From: Muscardinus avellanarius
Lineage: Eukaryota > Chordata > Mammalia > Rodentia > Gliridae
Direction: 5' to 3'
Length of the DNA: 64,000 bases
NCBI GenBank assembly: GCA_963383645.1
Contig: OY726559.1
Span: 123,948,721 to 124,012,720 of the forward strand
Positions 1 through 11,486 of this stretch are shown one piece after another. The position numbers and the translations under genes were made by a program. The notes beneath the pieces were generated by a model that was given only the letters and a program-made list of their open reading frames with translations, was not told the origin of the DNA and searched no databases. Positions within the stretch are counted from its first letter, which is position 1, and each line of letters starts with the position of its first letter.

Positions 1-599
1 ATACCTCCAGAATAGATATTATTATAAAGGGATAACAAATAGACACAAAACTTACACACACAAAGAGGAAGGATATGCCAAGACAACAGAAATACAAACC
101 TGAGAATTCTGAAATTATGAGAATGAAGAACGGCAATGAAGCAATCAACTCCCACAACTAAACAACAAGGGAGGCCACCAATACTGACCTGAAGGAAATG
201 CCAGAAGGAGAATTCTGATTTTTGATCTTCAATGTGATCAAAATTTTACAAGAAATAAAATAAAATAAAAGAGCATATCAATAGAAAAAATGAAGCCCTA
301 AATAAGAACACACAAAAAAAGCTTTGAGTGGAATGAAAGCATCAATAAACAAAGATTGCAACAGAAACCAACTCTGACAGGCTAGACTATACAGAAAACA
401 GTTCATTCAAAACTAAAAGCTAGTCAATATACAGAAGATATTACAACAACACAACCTGAACACCCAAGAAATATGGGACAATATGAAATGTCCTAACTTA
501 TAGATTAAAAAGTATTAAAGAAGGTCTAGAAGCAAAAACCAAGTGTATCAGAAAACTGTGCAGAGAAATAGTTTCAGAGAATGTCCCAAACATAGAAAA

Positions 600-917
600 A
601 GATGAGACATTCAGAACACCAACAAGACAAGATCAAAGATGAACTTCCCCACAACACGTAATAATCAAAATGACTAACATTGAGGCCAAGGAAAGAATCT
701 TAAAAGCAGCAAAAAGAAGAGAATGAGTGACATTCAGTGGAAAAACAGTAAGACAGACTCCAGACTTACAATTCAAATCATGAAAGCCAGGAGGAGCTGG
801 TATGATGTACTTCAGACCCTGAAAGAAAACACTTTCCAATTAAGGCTGCTACATTCAGAAAAGATAGAATTCAAAATTGATGGAGAAATAAAAACATTTC
901 AAGCAAGCAGAAACTAA
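600..917 (+). pseudogene. L1 ORF1 remnant (RNA-binding/C-terminal part)
   Basis: This stretch translates, with interruptions, to the conserved part of L1 ORF1p: a MTNIEAKERILKAAK-like segment near 670-715, then a VTFSGK-like and a later KIDGEIKTF-like segment. ORF1p is the nucleic-acid chaperone that coats L1 RNA. A stop near 725 and frame changes break it. The same protein region is much better preserved at 46392-46763, which gives an internal comparison of two L1 ORF1 copies of clearly different age. Confidence 0.75.
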
Positions 918-1379
918 AAAAAAATATAATTACCTAGCCAGCACTAGAAAAAATACTTAAAGAGATAAAACTCAAAGAAGAAAAAAAGAAGCAAATACCA
1001 AAACCAGAGGAGGGGCAAATTCTACCATATGGGCAACTGAATGAAGGAAAAATAACACTACATCAAACAGAAAATAGAACTTAAAATGTCAAGAAGCAAA
1101 AATCACATCTCAATAATAACACTGATAAAGAACATAGTCTAACTATATGTTACTTGCAAGAAACTCAACTTATGGCCAGAAGTTATGCTAAAAGTGAAAG
1201 GATGGAAAAAGATATACTAATCAAATGGAGACTGAAAAAAAGCAGGATAGCAATGCTTGTATTCAACAAAACAAACGTTAACCTAAAACACATGAATTAA
1301 TAAATGGGAGGGCATTAAACTAAAAAGTTTCTTTTTATCAAAGGAAACCATGAGTAGTCTAAAAAAAGCTTACAAAATG

Positions 1380-2150
1380 GAAGATCTTTTCCAGCTATCC
1401 CTCTGATAAAGGACTAATATCTAGAATATACAAAGAATTTATAAAATTTCACACTTTAAACAAATAATTCAATCAAGAAACGGGCAATTGAACTAAATAG
1501 ACACTTCATAAGAAAAGAAGTATAAATGGCCTGTCACTTAAATGCCTGTAGCTGTGCTTATATAAGCTGTGCTTATATAATTGGCTTAAATGGCCAATAA
1601 TGAAAAAATTTCCAACATAATTAGCAATCAAGGAGATGCAAATCAAAATTACATTGAGATTCCATCTAACCCCAATCAGAATAGCAATCATCATGAAGTC
1701 AAAAAACAAGAAATGTTGGCAAGAATGTGGGAAAATTGGAACTCGTCTACACTGTTGGCACGATTGCAAATTAGTGCAGCCACTATGGAGATCAGAGTGG
1801 AGATTCCTCAGAAAGCTGGGAACTGATCCATAATATGATCCAGCTATACCACTCTTGGGTATCTTTCCAAAGGGGCTGAAATCAGAGAACTACAGCAATG
1901 TATGCATATTCGTGTTCATAGCAACACAATTCACAGTAGCCAAATTATGGAACCAATCTAGGTGTCTATCAACAGATTAATGGACTACAAAACTATGGGA
2001 TACCACACAATGGAATTCTACTCAGTAATAAAGAAGAACAAAATTATGTCATTTGCAGGAAAACAGAAGGGCCTGGAGAACATTTTGTTAAGTGAGATTA
2101 CCCGGTCAAAAGAAAGCCAAGGGTTTCTAATATGTGGAAGCTAGGCAGTA
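1380..2150 (+). pseudogene. L1 ORF2 C-terminal remnant
   Basis: Degenerate C-terminal part of L1 ORF2 (the reverse-transcriptase protein, downstream of the catalytic domain). Recognisable nucleotide landmarks include the stretch around 1620-1700 (aatcaaggagatgcaaatca), the cysteine/histidine-rich segment around 1710-1800 and the polypeptide segment near 1985-2110. Frame changes separate several short open stretches. No catalytic residues are expected in this part. Confidence 0.8.
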
Positions 2151-2219
2151 ATTGGAATATCAGAGGGAATCCAGATCATGGAGAAGCAACTTCAATGATC
2201 TGGATTACAAAATGTTTCA

Positions 2220-2994
2220 ATTTCAACATAAATTCTGTTGCCTGTCTATGTAGCTAGCTCACAAATAATCTTTTACCTTTGGGGGGGAATTTCAAATTTA
2301 TCTTGCTCATATGCAGTATAATATTGGTGAGAAAACAGAATTCTTCTGCAACTTAATAAATCAGTATTGGCAAGGAACAGAGGATCATTGAAGTCATTTT
2401 CTCCTGTTTATTTTAACAGTTCCATAAATTGATGATAATTCATTGTATTTGTGTGTGTATATATGTATGTATATATATATATACATATATATTGAATATA
2501 TATATACATATATATTGAATATATATATATATATATATACACATATTGAATAATCCCACAACTGCATCTATACACTTTTCATAGAGTCTTCCTTAGGGAA
2601 CTGAACACACATATTTTCAGTATGTATGGAATGGAATGACGTACTTATAGAAAAAAGCAGTCTCTTGTTTCAAAATTCTGATTAAAATTGAGTTTTTTTA
2701 AAACTGGTATCACTAGATCACAGTACATCATGTTAAAAGAAATCTCTTCATATCCAGCTAAAATTATTTGATAGATATAAAAGACCCAAATATTCATGCC
2801 TTGAGTCCAATATTTTAGGACCAAAAAATATATTTGTTTGGTAAATTTGGAAGTCGTTTGAGAAAAATAACATATCTAAGTGTTAACTGAGTAGTGTCTC
2901 TAATGTCTCACAGCTCATCTGAGGTGAAAAAAAGTACTTGCACTTCTTCAGAAATGAATCAATATCTTTGATGATACTAGAAAAGTTTTATATT
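2220..2994. other. AT-rich unique sequence with (TA)n
   Basis: No gene or recognisable repeat apart from a TA/TATATG-type microsatellite at about 2455-2545. Confidence 0.6.
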
Positions 2995-3191
2995 GCCGGC
3001 CATGGTGGTGCAAGCTTGTAATCCTCGCGCTTAGGAGGCGGAGACAGGAGGATCGCACAGGTTCGAAGCCAGCCTCGCTGGCTTAAGAGACCCTGTTTCC
3101 AAATAAAATTTAAAAAAAAATAGGTCTAGGAGTGTAGCCTAGAGGTAGAAGGGTTTCCAGAAACCCCAGTACCACCAAAAAAAAAAAAAAA
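2995..3191 (+). mobile_element. Dimeric B1-dID type SINE with target duplication
   Basis: Complete young-type copy: B1-like left half from gccggccatgg, linker near 3105-3122, ID-like right half ending in ccccagtaccacc, then an A tail. It is flanked by a perfect 16-nt direct repeat (agaaaagttttatatt) at 2979-2994 and 3192-3207, which defines the insertion. The right half carries the 'gtagaagggtttccag' variant that marks one of the subfamilies seen here. Confidence 0.9.
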
Positions 3192-3472
3192 AGAAAAGTT
3201 TTATATTCTACTAACAGCTATTGATGGCTTAATTGAACATTTTCACGGTCTGTAAAATAATATTTTAGTCTTTTCCTTTATAATTTCCTAATAAATTTTT
3301 ATAACCGAAACCTCTCTGTCCATTTAAAAGTATTTTACCCCTTTGTGCCAAAGCCTCATGCCCAGATAATATTAAAAGTTACATTAAAATGTTTTGTACA
3401 TTTTAGTATCTAAGTTTGTTGATTCTTTTCTGTTTGTTCAGAGGAAATATTTTTTTAAAATTCACTGTGGAT

Positions 3473-3750
3473 CGGGCGTGGTGGCACACGCTTGTAATCC
3501 CAGCATTCAGGAGGCTGAGACCGGAGGATCACGATTCGCAGACAGCCTCAGCTACTTTGTGAGGCCCTCTGCAACTCAGTGAGACCCTGTTTCGAATGAA
3601 GGAAGGAAGGAAGGAAGGAAGGAAGGAAGGAAGGAAGGAAGGAAGGAAGGAAGAGAGGGAGGGAGGGAGGGAGGGAGGAAGGAAGGAAGGAAGGAAGGAA
3701 GGAAGGAAGGAAGGAAGGAAGGAAGGAAGGAAGGAAGGAAGGAAGGAAGA
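3473..3750 (+). mobile_element. SINE left half with (GAAG)n replacing its right half
   Basis: The B1-like left half (3473-3595) runs straight into a GAAG/GGAG microsatellite and no ID-like right half follows. Flanking direct repeats (ttcactgtggat at 3461-3472, ttgcactgtggat at 3751-3763) show that the microsatellite belongs to the inserted unit. Confidence 0.8.
3596..3750. repeat. (GAAG)n microsatellite
   Basis: About 155 bp of ggaa units with an internal gggagggagg block near 3656-3680. It produces long spurious open frames on both strands. Confidence 0.95.
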
Positions 3751-3977
3751 TTGCACTGTGGATTTGCTGAATTTTATCAATACAGTCTAGTTTATTATCT
3801 CTAAAATATTTTACGCAATAAATAGCTTTTTAATTTTGTTTTGCCATAGCAAATTGTAGGTACCCTGAATCCTGAAATTTGTTCCAATTGCTTTTTACCT
3901 TTACTGGTTCAGTCATAGCAGTAGCTTCTATATTTCCATCTAATTTTGCAACAGTAGTATGCCTTCAATTTGAGTTT

Positions 3978-3978
<1 letters not shown>

Positions 3979-4017
<39 letters not shown>
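3979..4017. repeat. (TG)n microsatellite
   Basis: Uninterrupted gt run of about 39 bp directly upstream of a minus-strand SINE, whose A-rich tail side it adjoins. Confidence 0.95.
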
Positions 4018-4018
<1 letters not shown>

Positions 4019-4194
4019 TACTGGGGATTAAATCCAGGGGCATTCTACCTCAGAGTTACACTCCCAGCACTATTTTATTTTTTTATTTTGAAACAAGGTC
4101 TCACTAAGTTGAGGGTGAACTAAAATCTGTGATCCTCCTGTCTCAGCCTCCCAATACTGGGATTATAGGTGTGCACCATCATACCTAGCTTTGT
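4018..4194 (-). mobile_element. Dimeric SINE, minus strand
   Basis: Reverse complement of the ID-like right half (tactggggattaaatccag), linker and B1-like left half ending near catacctagct. Diverged copy; the TG microsatellite sits at its tail end. Confidence 0.8.
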
Positions 4195-4592
4195 ATTAAA
4201 ATTGAAGAAACATGAGGCTACAAGTGTTGTTGTTTGTTGTTGTTGTTGTTGTTGTTTTGGCCCCCTGGTCTCCTTTATTTATAAATCTTTACACACATGC
4301 AAACACACAGTGCTTTAGTGAGGAATGAGCCAGTCATGATGGCATAGTCAAACTCTGGTTCTGTGGGCGTAATCAGAAATCAGGGGGTGCAAGTCTAAGG
4401 ACTTCCTATTCACAGCTGTGCCCCATGCGGAGCTCCTGGATTCTGAGACGCAGCCCCAGCGCTTCCCTCATACTAAGCTCACTGTGATGGAGCTCCCGGA
4501 ACACTATCATTAAAGCGGGCACGTCACTGCCTCCAAAGGCAGTGTGGAGTGCAATTAAAAGAATGAATCATGGCGCAAAACTAAGCAGATTT
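4195..4592. other. Unique sequence with a short (TTG)n
   Basis: A gttgttgttg run at about 4227-4255; otherwise unique sequence with no gene signal. Confidence 0.5.
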
Positions 4593-4804
4593 ATTTATTT
4601 TTGTGGTACTGAGGCTGGAACCCAGGGGCTTTCTACCTCCGGGCTATACTCCCAGACCTATTTTATATTTTATTTGGAAACAGGGTCTCACTAAGTTGCT
4701 GAGAGCCTCACTAAGCAGCTGAGGCTGGCTTTGAACCTGTGTGATCCTCCTGTCTCAGCCTCCCAAGCGGGGGGATTACAAGTGTGCGCCACCACGCCCG
4801 GCTA
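4593..4804 (-). mobile_element. Dimeric SINE, minus strand
   Basis: Near-complete copy ending in gcgccaccacgcccggct. Approximate flanking repeats aactaagcagatt (near 4580) and aactgagcagatt (4804-4816) support insertion. Confidence 0.85.
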
Positions 4805-4961
4805 ACTGAGCAGATTCCACTCCAGCTTCGTGACCTTGAGCACGTTTTTTCTCCTCCTATTGCCTCAATTGCTTCCTATGTAAATGAGTTAAGATGCACA
4901 AAGCATTTAGAACATACCAACACAAAGTAAACACCGTACAGCAGTAAAAAATCAGTTAGTT

Positions 4962-5142
4962 GCCAGGCATGATGGTGCACACCAGTAATCCCAGTACTTG
5001 AGGGATGAGACAGAAGGATCAGAGATTGAGGATGGTCTCAGCAGTGTAGCAAGATCCTGTTTCAAAATAAAAAATAAAAGGACTGGTGGTGTGTCTCAGA
5101 AGTAGAATGTCCCTGGGTTCAATCCCCAGCACCACGCGCACG

Positions 5143-5178
<36 letters not shown>
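4962..5178 (+). mobile_element. Dimeric SINE with (CA)n tail
   Basis: Diverged dimer (gccaggcatgatggtgcaca to caatccccagcaccac) whose tail has become a cgcgcg/cacaca microsatellite at 5134-5178. Confidence 0.85.
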
Positions 5179-5179
<1 letters not shown>

Positions 5180-6350
5180 TTAGTGGCCACATATCTTTTC
5201 TGATTTTTTAGTATAAAGATAATGAGACTACTCACAGCATTTTCCTTAAATAATTTCCTACTTCTGGGCAAGCAGAAGTCTTATCTGCTCTAGGCAGCCC
5301 AGAAGTGGCATTCGAACTGTTTGTTGAATGAATGCGTGCATGAATAAACAGATAATGGATTATAACAGGATGGTGTGCTGTTCACGCACGGCCAGAATCC
5401 CAGCACTCTTTTCCAAGAACTGGAATCCCCAGTCCTTCCTGTGAAACAAGGCTTTTTTTTTTTTAATCTGTTTTCTCCTTCTATTAACTTCAGAGCTTTC
5501 CAAGAATCATTTGAGTGTAACCTCAATAAACGCCTTTCATAATTGAAGAGATTCCAAACCTACAGTCAGCAAAGCTCCCAGATCAGCAAAGGCAAAGCTG
5601 GGGCTTTGTGTGTTAAGGTCAGAAGAGTAGAATGCAGAGCGAGGCAAGAATATAAAATAAAAATAAAGCTCTACACATTTTTGGAGTCTTACCACCATCT
5701 TATTAGAATAACTTTCATTATTTCTTCTCATTATTGTTCCCTAAGTGGCTCCAGTCAAATTCAGCTGTCACTTTCCTCTAATGGACCCCAGAATGGATGA
5801 CAGCCAGATGAGGGAATCCTTCTTCTATGCAGCATCTCCAGGTCTTCCCTAGTGCACCGCCTGCCCAGTCCCAGGAATCTGGTGTCAAACGTGATGGGAG
5901 AAAGATCAGAGGGAGAGTAGGAGGATTCTTTCTCATGTATCCATCTATTCTGAGTTATCTCCTGGGAAAAGGTCTCCGCAGAAGAAAGTCTCTGACCCCT
6001 TTCTCCAAATTTCCTAAGAAAACAGATCATCTCTGGCAAATTAAACAGGAACACGGGAAGGGGCTTATTGCTTAGAGCAAAGGAGACGCTGCAAAGGAGA
6101 CCAGCGCAGGCTGAAATTTTCAAATTCTACTTGCTGAAAGCATGAAAGTTTCTAGCAGAAAGAAAGTGGCTGTGCTTGAGTTCCATCTAGAAAAGGTGGA
6201 GAGGCTTCCTGAAGCTCAAATCTGAGAACAAGCACCAATAAGAAGTGGCCCTGGGCAAAGAACTCAGCTCACACCAGCATGACTCTTGGAGCGCCCATGA
6301 GGAGGAGGAGGCTGAGGATACACTGGCCCAGGATCCAGAAAGACTTCCAA
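5179..6350. other. Unique sequence
   Basis: Short open frames occur on both strands but none has recognisable protein similarity. No repeat identified, apart from a possible L2-like tail near 5310-5360 (tttgttgaatgaatg). Confidence 0.45.
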
Positions 6351-6643
6351 CTGCCCTCCTCCTCCTCATCCTCCTCCTCATCCTCCTCCTCCCTCCTCCT
6401 CCTCCTCCTCCTCCTCCTCTTCTTCTTCTTCTTTTCTTCTTCTTGTACTGGGGATGGAACCCAGGGGCATTCTACCTCCAAGCTACACCCCAGCCCTATT
6501 TTTTTATTCTTTATTTTGAAACAGGGTCTCACTGAGTTGCAAAGGGCCTCACTAAGTAGCTGAGGCTGGCCGTGAACTACATGTGATCCTCCTGTCTCAG
6601 CCTCCCGAATGCTGGGATTCCAAGCATGAGCCACCACACCTGG
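6351..6643 (-). mobile_element. Dimeric SINE, minus strand, with (CTC)n/(TTC)n tail
   Basis: The SINE body is at about 6444-6643 on the minus strand. Its tail side has expanded into ctc/ctt triplets at 6355-6443, which read as poly-Ser, Leu, Pro or Glu in different frames. Confidence 0.85.
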
Positions 6644-6654
6644 CTCCAGCTCCT

Positions 6655-6800
6655 CTTTATTTCTTGTGTCCCACTATGTTGTAAGCAACTCAAAGGCAGA
6701 GATATGCATCTTCATCAACTGTACATCCTCAGCCTTGGGTACCAAACATGTGGAAGATGCTCCAAAGCTTCTGAGTAAATGAATGAATGAAAGTAGGAAA
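6655..6800 (+). repeat. L2-like 3' end (tentative)
   Basis: The order of motifs (ttgtaagcaactcaaaggcagagat, then a run ending gagtaaatgaatgaatga) resembles the 3' end of old L2 elements. By-eye recognition only. Confidence 0.4.
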
Positions 6801-7014
6801 ATTCTCAAGTAGACCATTAAGTACATGAAGGGCTTGAACCTCCAGGAAAAGTCTGGGGTCTTGGGAGCCTGGGCTAAGCATGGGAGAGGGTGGGCTGGCC
6901 CTCTTAATGGGAGTTAAAGGAGGAAGACATAGAAGCTGTGCCCTCTGCAATCAGGGTTAATGACAGGAACAAGATGGATGAGAATAAGCAGATTTAGGAT
7001 CTATATTAGTCATC

Positions 7015-7495
7015 AGGGTCCTCCGGAGAGACCAAGACATTAGGATACATACGGGTAGGGATTTACCAGGACAACTGAATCACTACATTATGGGGCTGAG
7101 GAATCCCAGGATAACCTCTATCCAAGCCTGAGGACCAGGGAAACAGTAGTGTTGTTTAGTCTGAGTCTGAAAGCCTGAGGACTGGTGGAGCCAATGATGT
7201 CACTCTCAGGCCAAGACAGAAGACCTGAAAATCTGAGGGCAGGTCAGAGGGGAGGCAGTGGAGGAAGTTCTAGAGGCCAAAGACTGGAGAACCTCAAGTG
7301 CTGGTGTCCACGGGCAAGAGAAGAGTGCCCCATGTCCAGAAGAGAGAGTGAAAATATCTATCTCTCCTCTGTCTTTCTGTTCTATCCAGGCCCCCAGCAG
7401 ATTGGATGGTTCCCACCCATACTGGTTGAGGAAGATCCTTCTAACTCAGTCCACTGACTCAAATGCCAAGCTCTCAAAAAATGCCCCCAAATAAA
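7015..7495 (+). repeat. Old mammalian interspersed repeat, family C (plus copy)
   Basis: Starts tattagtcatcagggtcctc and includes a block around 7385-7460 (cccagcagattggatggttc) that matches the reverse complement of the element at 31228-31590, so the two are the same family in opposite orientation. I recognise it as a widespread old mammalian repeat but do not assign a name. Confidence 0.55.
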
Positions 7496-7499
7496 GCTT

Positions 7500-8186
7500 T
7501 TCCAGCTATCTAGATGCCTCTAATCCACTCAGCTAGACACTTGAAACTGACCACCCAAGCTGCAGATGCCCTGTGAGAGGAGGGAGCCTTCCTGCAGTGG
7601 ACAGGAAATGGGCTGCAGAGGGATGGCGGTACCCATGAAGCTGCTGTTGCTGTCTGTGCCTCCTGCCAATCAAAATGCTGCAGCAAGAAAAGGACCTGTC
7701 CCTGGGAGGTATCAATTAGGTTGGTGCCCCAGACGACTGAGGGTCCTGCATACCTTCTCCCACCAACTCATTGGGATCCTTGGTGCCACGGGGCACCTCC
7801 CACTCCAGGGTTGTATTCTCAAGAGTTTTCCATCCACACCATGTCTGTTCTCTTGCCCAGGTCCCAACTCAGGTCTCCTAATTGTTCAGAGCAAATGTTT
7901 TGCTGCAGTTTTCACTCTTCGGCATTTCACACTGTGTGCTTTACCTACTAATGCCTACTTGATGCCTCCTTCCCCCACCCCAAGCTCTATCCACAGTGTG
8001 AAGATCAGCCAGGCAGAGCTGGGACGGACTTTGCCCTCCTCGAGTCTGTGAGAGGCACTGCTTTGTACTGTGCTGAGAAGTTCCCTATCTCTGGCCTTCA
8101 CCTGCTAAAAACGAAAAACAATGATAAAAGCAAAGTATTCCTGAGAAAAACAAAAGCAGAAAGGCTGCTGTTTTCAATACTCCTGG
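7500..8186. other. Unique sequence
   Basis: Contains a 161-codon open frame (7566-8051, plus) with no recognisable domain. It is proline-, serine- and leucine-rich as expected of chance frames in GC-rich DNA. Confidence 0.4.
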
Positions 8187-8526
8187 CCAGCATTCCATTG
8201 CTGTGACAAAATACCTAAAATGATCAAGTTATAAAGAGCAAAGGTTTCAGTCCATGGTGGTTTGGCCCTGTTTCTTTGCGGCCTGTAGCAGCACCATACA
8301 TCATGGGAAGTAGCGCTTGCTTGGAGAAGCTGCTCACCTTCTGGTGGCCAGGAAGCAAAAAGAGAGGAAAGGGAGGGCTGGAGTCCTCATAGCCCTTTCA
8401 AGGGCACACCCCCAGTGATCTGACTTCCTCTCCTTAGGCCCCGCCTCTTAAAGGTTCCACCACAGGCTGGGAACCAAGCTTTTATCATGTGGGCTTTTGA
8501 GGGATATTCAAGATGTAAACTATAGC
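8187..8526 (+). repeat. Old interspersed repeat, family A
   Basis: Starts with the family signature cattgctgtgacaaaatacc, followed by tcagtccatggtgg and a late cccgcctctta/acattcaa-like part. Other copies are listed at about 20175, 25585, 33072, 38733 and 49957, all on the plus strand. No name is assigned. Confidence 0.6.
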
Positions 8527-9059
8527 ATAGATTATATTCCATTTGATAAACCTTCTGTTCAGAAGGGGTGAACTAGCCAAGAAAAGATCAGAATCATTGA
8601 CAAAATCACAGGTACAGCTTCTAGAGGTGACTGAACATTGTTGGGGAGACTATTTAGTGCCATCGGGGGTTCATTCCTTATTTGAATTCAAGCCCTTTGC
8701 CATATGTTTTTTTTAAATCAAATCTTATTTCTTTTGAGGCTCTGAACACAAGCAAAATGAAGGGTGCCAGGATGAGGTAAGAAGGGACCAGATTGAACAT
8801 TTCAAACAAGGTCAAATCTACTCCCTGACACAGGATGCTACTGACACCTGGAAGGGGAACATAATGCCAAACACATTTATCTTAAAATGTTTTATCAAGT
8901 TGATACTATGTAGAAACTCATAGAACTACAGTCAAGGACAGCTTTCTAATGTTGCTGAATTCGATTGGGTGGGAAGTGTGAGGATATGAGAACTTCATCA
9001 TCAAATCTGAGAAACCAAAATCAGAAGAAAGGTCCCAGGCTCTGGCTGCTGGCCACCTC

Positions 9060-9340
9060 AGCTGTCCAGCCTGACAAATGCTTCTGACCACCCAGGAATT
9101 TCAACACCGGGTTTCCATATTAATGGAAATATGACCATCGACTTTGTGTACATATGAGAATATACCAATGACACAATTTTGTTCTTTTTTGTTGCTAAGT
9201 AGAATTCCATTGTGTATATTTCCCATATTTTGTAATACATTCATCCGTTGATGGACATGTAGGTTGATTCCATGATGCCTTTTTTCATTTAAAAATTGTA
9301 TCAAATTTCTTATCAATAAAATAATTTATGCTTATGACAA
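9060..9340 (-). mobile_element. L1 ORF2 3' fragment, minus strand
   Basis: Minus-strand translation near 9240-9100 gives an L1 ORF2 C-terminal-like run (NGILLSNKKEQN, with IHNG before it), and 9240-9270 matches the reverse of a common L1 stretch (ggaatcaacctacatgtcca). Truncated. Confidence 0.7.
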
Positions 9341-9349
9341 TTAAAACAA

Positions 9350-9450
9350 ATGTAAATATATATCAATTATATATATATACTATGTGTGTATATATGTGTG
9401 TGTGCATGTGTATATACATATATATGTGTATATACATACATACATGATGG
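9350..9450. repeat. (TA)n/(TG)n compound microsatellite
   Basis: Alternating ta, tg and tatg units. Confidence 0.85.
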
Positions 9451-9539
9451 GCTTATTTTCTTAAAAACACAACTACCTACATATATTACTTTATATCATT
9501 TTTACATAATAATATAACATGAATATTCCCACAAGTTAA

Positions 9540-9935
9540 CGCATACAGATCTAATCTTTTAAGCAGGTGTACCATAATGCATTGTATGAGTATGAATACT
9601 TTATTCCATTGTTTCCAATTTTAAAAATATTCAAGTTATTTTCTGGTGAGCTTTTGTTTTTGTTCTTGTTGCTGTTTGGGTTTTGTTTTGGACTCTACAC
9701 AACAATCATTAAGCATTTTTGTGAGAGAGCCTTACACACGGATCTTTTATTTCTAAAGAAAAACATGCACAAAAACAGAATTGCTTGGGAATGGGAATGT
9801 GTTCTTTTTAAAATAGATATTACCAAATTCCTTTCCAAAATTAGAAATCCACCCTCCCCAAAGCAGCATATGAAAATGTCAGTCTTCCCACATCTCCCCA
9901 GTACTCTCTTTATTACAACTTGTGCTGTTTTCTAA
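9540..9935 (-). repeat. Old L1 3' region, minus strand (tentative)
   Basis: The motif order (tttattccattgtttccaat, a lysine-rich reverse ORF region, aacagaattgcttgggaatg, then ccaaattcctttccaaaatt) follows the reverse complement of old L1M 3' ends. Confidence 0.5.
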
Positions 9936-10551
9936 AGAGTATGTGTATTCAGGGAAAAAAACGAGAAAGCAGGTTACCTCTTCACCCAGCCCTCGATGCA
10001 TCAGACCCGCAGGCTGCTTTCTCACATGAATATGATCAAAGGTTTGCCCTCCTGCCGGAGGCCTGAAAAGCCACTCAAGGATACACTTTGTGGCAGACAC
10101 TGTGAGGCACCCGGGTCCTTCTCCCCAGCTGCTGGGAGAGCACAGAGGTCAACAGGTGGTGGTCAGTCGCTGGGATTGTCCCAGCGGAGTGTGCAGCCCT
10201 CCCCCAGGTCATGCCGCGGTCTACTCAGCATGAGGTTCTAACCCCCAGTCTCTTCTGGCAACTCAGACCACTCCCAGGGTCGCCTGTCGTTCTTTAGAAT
10301 TGCACACAGGCTCCCTTGAGACTACACCACAGCTGGACCTCTCCTTCCTAATCTTGCTTTCTTCCCAAGGACAAAGAATCTTCCCACATGCTAGTCTCTG
10401 TCCCAGAGTCTGCTTCTCATAGAACCCAGAAATGAGATATGCATTTTAAAAAGGCAGAGACTCACAACTGGGATTCACTGAAAGTTTTTAACACAAAAAT
10501 CTTGACGTTGAATTTGTGTGTGTGTATGCACGCACATGTACACACATGCAC

Positions 10552-10994
10552 ACTACTTGGCATTGGGCCCAGGGGCATTCTATCTTTGAGATACACCCCC
10601 GTCCTGTATGTATATGTATGTGTGTGTATATATATATATCAGTACTGGGGATAGAACCCAGGGCATTCTACCTCTGAGCTATACCCCCAGCCCTATTTTT
10701 TATTCTTTATTTTGAAAACAGGGTCTAATTAAGTTGCAGAGGGCCTCACTAAGTAGCTGAGGCTGGCCACGAATCCATAATTCTCCTGTCTCAGCCTCCC
10801 AAGTGCTGGGATTACAAGCATTATCCACCATGCCGGGCTTATTTATTTATTTATTTATTTATTTATATTTAGAAACAGGGTCTCACCAGGTTGATAAGTC
10901 TTATTACTTGCTGAGGCTGCCCTCCAACCTGTGATCCTCCTGTCTTAGCCTCCAAATGTTGGGATTACAGGTGTGTGCCACAATGCCTGGCTTT
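10552..10994 (-). mobile_element. Older SINE (minus) split by a younger SINE
   Basis: An older minus-strand dimer is split: its right half is at 10552-10606 (tacttggcattgggcccagg) and its left half at about 10866-10994. Between them lie a TG/TA microsatellite and a younger minus-strand SINE (10637-10839), followed by a (TTTA)n stretch. The insertion is at the A-rich linker of the older element. Confidence 0.75.
10637..10839 (-). mobile_element. Younger SINE nested in an older SINE
   Basis: Complete minus-strand dimer from agtactggggatagaaccca to ccaccatgccgggct, inside the older element at 10552-10994. Confidence 0.8.
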
Positions 10995-11486
10995 AAATTT
11001 TCTTGATTTTGACTGTCTGGTTCCCCCATTTGATGATTCCCACAGATAAGAAACCCACACATTTATCCCTATATATTAATAAATGATCATCAGACCTCCC
11101 CAACGAGTGTGATGCTTCTCAAGACTTTAAAAGACTTGAGAGAAGCAGACAACTCACCACACTTCAGCTGCTGCGGCCCTAGGTAAGAGGCTGGCCATTG
11201 CATGGTTCTTCTAACGGCATTTCCCCAGGTTCACGAGTGTCAACTATATTGCCTGTTCAGATACTTTCACCCATTTTTCTATTTTCTCACTTATTTTTTC
11301 ACATTTTAAATTTTATTTTGACATTTAAAATATTCACAGGTAGAGTATTATATTCATTGATGTTTCCAGAGAAAATGTACCAAAGCATAAAGGCATTCCA
11401 CAATTACGGAATTACATATTTGTGACCATTTGTGCATGTTCACACTAGACTTAACCTGAAAAAACACTTTAATAAAAACTTGAAGC

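Larger units (their letters stand above)
1..2165 (+). mobile_element. Decayed L1 element, internally deleted
   Basis: Degenerate LINE-1 in the sense orientation. Positions about 1-950 read as L1 ORF1, about 1070-1310 as the start of ORF2 (endonuclease region, with a recognisable KGWKKIY stretch), and about 1310-2160 as the C-terminal ORF2 region and 3' end. Most of ORF2, several kilobases in a complete element, is missing at about 1310, so this is an internally deleted or recombined copy. Stops and frameshifts occur throughout. The window starts inside the element, so its 5' end is not visible. L1 identity rests on recall of ORF1/ORF2 protein and 3'-end sequence; no subfamily is assigned. Confidence 0.85.

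Noticed and set aside
3529..3790. Open frames of 64-83 codons on both strands
   Set aside because: Pure translation of the (GAAG)n microsatellite and adjacent SINE.
6187..6637. Poly-Leu, poly-Ser and Glu-rich open frames
   Set aside because: Translation of ctc/ctt triplets at a SINE tail; no independent coding evidence.
7185..8051. Frames of 78-161 codons
   Set aside because: Partly inside an old repeat, no similarity recognised.
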